DNA of 64,000 bases from NCBI RefSeq assembly GCF_036669915.1, contig NC_089312.1:31122830-31186829 (forward strand), read 5' to 3'. Shown here piece by piece: positions 59,430-64,000 of this stretch. Made by a program: the position numbers and the translations under genes. A model generated the notes under the pieces. That model ran no database searches. It saw only the letters and a list, made by a program, of their open reading frames with translations, and was not told the origin of the DNA. Position 1 is the stretch's first letter. Each line of letters begins with the position of its first letter. This DNA is from Pocillopora verrucosa. Lineage: Eukaryota > Cnidaria > Anthozoa > Scleractinia > Pocilloporidae.

Positions 59430-60044
59430 AGGGAAAGCCAAACCCTATTTTTTGCTAAAAGATGGAGGAGACAATGAAATTGAACAGAGCAAATTAAAAT
59501 AACTAGCGTCACAAATGGATTTGATCAGTTATTGGTTCGAATGCTAACAAAATGCCCGAAGAAGCAACTAGTGGGACATGTCATCCCATGGATAAAAAAA
59601 AAAAGTAAACAAATAATGAATAAGGGCTTGTGGTAATTCGCAACATCCTTTCTGCGTCACGTTATCGTCACTTTGTTCTTAATTAAGAGATTTCAAATCT
59701 CTATGAATAACTGTTTCACAGCGTTCAACCACCCCTTTCCCCGTGAATTATCTTACGCATGCGGAAAACAAAAACGGCCTCATCTTCATCATTCATATTA
59801 TTGAGTCACCAATTTAAAGAAAAGAGACGAAAGTATTTGAAACATAAATCTTGGAACTGAACGTCACCACCTCAAAAACTTCGTTTATATCACAGATGAC
59901 AGTCGGTTTTCACAGAGAATCCAAGGGCTTCAAATCGCCGGTACGTTTATTTTCTCAGTTTTTATAGGTCTCAATCGGTTGATTCGTTCCATACCCATAC
60001 TAATAAAGTATGTTTTTTCATGTTAAGTATTTTACAGTAAGAAT

Positions 60045-60083
60045 GGCCGTTTTTATGCTAAAGACGTAAGCATAAAAACGGCC
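60045..60083. repeat. Perfect 15-bp hairpin
   Basis: ggccgtttttatgct, a 9-nt loop aaagacgta, then agcataaaaacggcc. Exact inverse arms. It may be the remnant of a fold-back element. Confidence 0.7.
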
Positions 60084-60349
60084 AATAGAAAAACGAATAA
60101 ACGAAAAAGGGAGAAAAAAGAAAATCTCACTTACACGAGCTGTTATTGTTAAGAAAGTCACAATTATAGACAGTAGACTGTTCTATAAAAAAATATCACA
60201 CTTACCTTGCGCTAAGCAATGATTTAGTGCTCATGATAAGAAGGTCGCATGTATATACAGCAGAATTTTCTTTGTATCTCACTCTGTTGACCCTTCTAAT
60301 TTGTCGCACACACCAATCGATATCTGTTCACTTGCTCGAATGAATGCGT

Positions 60350-60472
60350 ATTGGGTCGGGTACAATTCGACTAGCGGTTCAGGTACGAATCGACTCAGAG
60401 CGGTACGAGTGTACTGAATTTGGGCATGAAACGACTTAAAACGATCGAGGGTACTAAACGACATCAGAACAA
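60350..60472. repeat. Degenerate tandem repeat, period about 22 bp
   Basis: Successive units begin gggtacaattcgacta, caggtacgaatcgactca, cggtacgagtgtactg, gggcatgaaacgactta, gggtactaaacgacat. The consensus is near ggtacgaaacgact plus a variable spacer. Confidence 0.5.
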
Positions 60473-61932
60473 TGGAATATATCATAAGAAGTCGATGAAA
60501 ATTCTGAGTAAAAACGTGCGAACAGCTTGCAGCGCGGGAAAACGCATTCTGATCGGCACTGAGAAACGATCTGTCGCGACTTAGTAACATGCAAAGTGTA
60601 ATAACGAATTTGTATTACAACCTGGCTTCAATAAATATATCATGTATTGTTTCCTTTATAATTCCTCTGCAGCAAAATAATTGGTGTTTATGAAACAAAA
60701 CGTTGAATGTGAAAATTGAAATTTAATATCGTCAAGGGAAATGGCTGAGGAATAAAGCGAGACGGAGTCCATAACCGAATAAACATGAAAACATGAATGA
60801 AATAAATAACTTAGGGAACACACGGTTAGACGAATAATCAGCGAAGAATTTGTTGAAATAAGATTTTACTATGGATTAAACCAACCTTAAGAAAAAAAAA
60901 ACAACTCGCTTGTCTTAAAATTTTTTACCATTTCATATATTCTAGAAAAGCGTTGGCTAAATACTCAATTTTCCGGAAAATTATTATTTTTTTATTTTTA
61001 ATCAATAAGACATACGTATGAGACTCGTATTGAATCAGTATGTATTTATTCAATACCAAAGAAAATTCCGCCTTAACGAAATTCGGTAAAATTTGTTTCT
61101 GCTCAAAATGAAGACAAAGTATTCATTGTTAAGTCTGCCGATATTGAAAGTAAGGTGTCTCGTGTATTGAAGTTTGGATGAATAAATTATCAAAGCTGCT
61201 GTTAACCTAAATGAAATTAAAAACCATATTCGCGCCTAAGTTCGGCACTTGAACAGCACACTCATAATTGAAAGAAATAATTGACTCATAATTAAAATTT
61301 GAAAAGTAAACTTTATTGAAAAATAGTAATGTTGACTGAAAACTCTAAAACGTTTGCGGAAAGATTAAGCAACATCCGGTTAAATAGAAACATTTTCGTC
61401 AAGGGAAAGACGTTGGTTACGAAATGAATAATTTTGTAACTTAGAAACCGCAGACTGGAGAGATTTCACTAAGGCTTTTAAAACCATAACCTCTTGTTTG
61501 GTGCTAATTGGCACAAAATCCAGCCCATATGGCACATTCTTGACCAATACAAGCGTTTTTCAAACAATAAACTTAAAGCTATTAAATATTTACGATATTT
61601 GGACCTATTTTACTGCTTTCCCGTTCTTTTAATTACATTTGTAATTATCTGGAAAGAAAGAAAGCTCTGAGTGTTTTAGCCTGGACTCGCAGGATGAGTC
61701 GATATATGATACCAGGAAAGGTAGCCATCAGAGACAGATATTTATTCCTTTGATTCCCTCTGAGTTTCAATGGGCAACAGGTGACTAAAAGGGCACGATA
61801 ATACCTGACTAACTTTATTATTTCTTATTTTCGTAAGATCCTGTTGGCGCGCCGCCGAATGCTTGCTTATCAGTAGCATAATCGTTTTTGGTTCAGTGGG
61901 ATCGCACCTTTGATCAACAGTTCACAGATATC

Positions 61933-62961
61933 ATGGAAATGAACAATACTAGAAATGTCGCCAGTAATATCCCAAGAAACTTGTCCGGAGATTCGTGTAA
62001 AACCGAGATGGAAGGGGTGGCGGAGAAAACGGTCTTTACCGTTGGCTATACAGTGGTCATCTTGGTGTCTCTTGTGGGCAACACTCTGCTTATCAGCACG
62101 GTGAAAAGGAACAATCGACTCCATACTATTACTTATCGCCTGATCATAAACTTGGCCGCCGCGGATATACTAGTGACCTTTTGCAACATGCCGGGAAGAT
62201 TAGCCAGGCATATAACAGGACGGTATCACTGGTTTGACGGTATACCGGGAATTATCGTCTGCAAGGCTGCAAGTTTTATCTCTGATTCAACGGTCTCCTG
62301 TTCCATTTTAACACTGACGGCCATCGCATTCGAGCGTTTTTGTCTTGTTACATTTCCTCTCAGGAAGATTGTGACCATCAAGATCGCGAAGTTCATGGTT
62401 GTTGCTATCTGGTTGGCGTCCTTCCTCTCTGTATCTCCGCTTCTGTACGCCATGAGCGTCAGGGAAATAAATGGAGTTATCTACTGTTACGAAGATTGGT
62501 CGCCTTTGTTTCACCAGGAAACAGCTGCAAAGGTGTACACAGTAATTATGTTTGTGTTCCTCTACGCTTTACCTCTGCTGATCATCTGTGTTTTCTACTC
62601 TTGCGTTGTTTATAAAGTATGGATCCGGCCGGTACCAATGGCCTGTCGCTCAAACAGAGCCGTAGAGTTAGACGCACGGAAAAATGTCCTCAAAATGCTT
62701 ATTATTGTGGTTGTGGTCTTCACATTGTGTTGGCTTCCTTTACACATTGCATTTTTTCTTTACTTTTTTCAAGTGCATGAATATCTCTGCGGAATTCCCC
62801 AAGGAGGATTTAGCATCGGGTCTGTTGGGCTCTTCCTCAGCCACGCAACATCTGCAATCAACCCGTGTTTGTACGTGGCATTCAACAAGGATATTCGGAA
62901 GGGATTTCGAAACATATTGCTGTCATGTTGGTACACCTGTGTTAGGTGTTGCCGTAAATAA
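61933..62961 (+). CDS. Class A (rhodopsin-like) G-protein-coupled receptor, peptide-receptor type (342 aa, intronless)
   Basis: Seven-helix plasma-membrane receptor. N-terminal tail with glycosylation sites NNT and NLS. TM1 has LVGN (N50), TM2 NLAAADIL (D78), C110 at the start of TM3 can pair with C185 in loop 2. TM3 ends AFERFCLV, so the usual DRY is ERF (E134, R135, F136). W160 is the TM4 tryptophan, TM6 has CWLP (266-269), TM7 NPCLY (310-314), then a basic helix 8 and a cysteine-rich tail (CWYTCVRCC) suited to palmitoylation. The pattern fits the neuropeptide Y/galanin/tachykinin-like branch much expanded in cnidarians; the ligand cannot be told. I start at the ATG at 61933; the open frame extends 15 codons further upstream without another ATG. 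Intronless, as many cnidarian GPCRs are. Confidence 0.92.
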   Translation: MEMNNTRNVASNIPRNLSGDSCKTEMEGVAEKTVFTVGYTVVILVSLVGNTLLISTVKRNNRLHTITYRLIINLAAADILVTFCNMPGRLARHITGRYHWFDGIPGIIVCKAASFISDSTVSCSILTLTAIAFERFCLVTFPLRKIVTIKIAKFMVVAIWLASFLSVSPLLYAMSVREINGVIYCYEDWSPLFHQETAAKVYTVIMFVFLYALPLLIICVFYSCVVYKVWIRPVPMACRSNRAVELDARKNVLKMLIIVVVVFTLCWLPLHIAFFLYFFQVHEYLCGIPQGGFSIGSVGLFLSHATSAINPCLYVAFNKDIRKGFRNILLSCWYTCVRCCRK

Positions 62962-64000
62962 TGTCAGAAAACAAACGGTGGTAGGCAGAGCAGAAAATAA
63001 CTGAGGACGTTTCGGGATGTTTCCAGTTTCACCTGACTAAACTATTAATTCTATGTCTTTCCATTTCCACCGTAGAATTAGTTATCCCTGACACCAATTT
63101 GCTCCTAATTTAAAAGAACACTGACCGTGGATGACGTGAAAGATTCTAGCAGTGATATAATGACAAGCCTGATGGACTGTGGAACGAAGAATTGTTCAAG
63201 CGCTCGGTTGTGGACTATCATATGCTGTGTTCCAGAGGCTGAACGAGATCAAACTGGTGATAACGAACTCTTACCAGGAATGGTAAAAATAATGGGGCAC
63301 TGAAAATAACAAGGGACATACCATAACCTTACCACAAGCCAAAAGTTTTGCCAAAATTGAAATTTTAGACAATAAAGATGATTTTAGCCGAGAGAGGATG
63401 AGGTCTATTGTCCCAGCTGAATCCACAAGGATCAAAGACTTGAAACGCGATTTTCACAAGAACCGTGGAAACTCGTTGAGCTGACGTCAATCGCCCAAGT
63501 TCCCTATTTTGCATCGCTACATTCTCGATCCCAACGATTTCGTTTCTTGACTGAAACGGTACATGAAAACTAGTGGCCTTCACGACGAGAATGGCCGCAT
63601 TTTATATATATTTCTCAAAGACTAACCTGTATTCAGCCTACATCCTCTTTTTGGTAGACGCCATTTTGTCTCCAAAACGAAAATCGAGTGAAGATAGAAC
63701 AATAATCTTATGAAGATTTGAAAGTTTTAAAATTGTGCTTTGCTCATGTTATTATTGAATTGATACAAAGTTTATTAAAAGAGCAAGATGTATTACCTAG
63801 GCAGGGTAAACCACAAACAATGATACGTTATTTACCTGCAACCATCCTACTGCAACGAAACCCTTTTATTCAGCTATTAATAGCAATATTTAAATAGGCT
63901 GGCTCAGTTCAGCTTAAAGCTGAATTTTAAGGGGGGTCTGTATAATCATTATAAAATCAACAGATCTATATAAGTACATATATAATTATATGGATATAGC
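62962..64000. other. GPCR 3' region to window end; no further gene
   Basis: AATAAA at 63371-63376 is a plausible polyadenylation signal for the receptor. The rest is AT-rich without a recognised exon or repeat. Confidence 0.5.

Larger units (their letters stand above)
59430..61932. other. Spacer between Tudor-like gene and GPCR
   Basis: It holds a perfect hairpin (60045-60083) and a decayed minisatellite (60350-60472). An open frame at 60279-60590 on the minus strand is simply the repeat array read through. Otherwise AT-rich, no gene. Confidence 0.5.

Noticed and set aside
1-64000. CRISPR arrays, bacterial operons, true tRNA or rRNA genes
   Set aside because: None seen. The only tRNA-like box A/box B pairs belong to SINEs, and gene structure is clearly eukaryotic.

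Overview
The window is a stretch of animal nuclear genome. Genes are split by many GT-AG introns, the DNA is AT-rich, and about one small repeat per 1-3 kb lies in introns and between genes. Gene content (one TEAD factor, TIGAR, Bcl-2 family members, SLC25A22, V-ATPase subunit E, RING-NHL protein, class A GPCR) and the repeat style (short MITEs with AACCCTTTA ends, tRNA-derived SINEs ending in TTAC) point to a non-bilaterian marine invertebrate, most likely an anthozoan cnidarian such as a stony coral. That placement is inference; no species is claimed.

Layout, left to right: (1) 3.2-11.6 kb, plus: a 13-exon TEAD/Scalloped factor, the DNA-binding end of the Hippo pathway, with a tandemly duplicated 63-nt exon inside its DNA-recognition helix. 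(2) 14.7-17.4 kb, minus: TIGAR-type sugar bisphosphatase, 5 exons. (3) 19.5-20.2 and 23.3-24.1 kb, minus: two intronless paralogues that look like the N-terminal part of WASP (WH1 domain, and in the first also a basic stretch plus CRIB-like motif) with no actin/Arp2/3-activating end. (4) 28.4-30.1 kb, minus: intronless RING-coiled-coil-NHL protein lacking a B-box. (5) 32.0-35.0 kb minus and 36.0-40.2 kb plus: two Bcl-2-family genes head to head across about 1 kb. One keeps BH1, BH2 and a tail anchor; the other keeps BH3 and BH1 but has a worn BH2 and no anchor. (6) 44.2-48.5 kb, plus: mitochondrial glutamate carrier, 10 coding exons. (7) 49.7-54.3 kb, minus: V-ATPase subunit E, 9 exons, 226 aa, convergent with the carrier. 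(8) 57.9-59.4 kb, plus: a signal-peptide protein built of four Tudor-like modules. (9) 61.9-63.0 kb, plus: intronless rhodopsin-family GPCR.

These are separate transcription units; no operon-like organisation is expected or seen. Functional themes that recur are growth and survival control (TEAD, two Bcl-2 proteins, TIGAR) and basic organelle physiology (carrier, V-ATPase). The strongest candidates for something undescribed are the mutually exclusive TEAD exons held apart by a 41-nt spacer, the VCA-less WASP-like gene pair, the divergent Bcl-2 pair, and the putative secreted Tudor-like protein. All exon models were built by hand from reading frame continuity, splice consensus and family knowledge; no alignment or transcript data were available.
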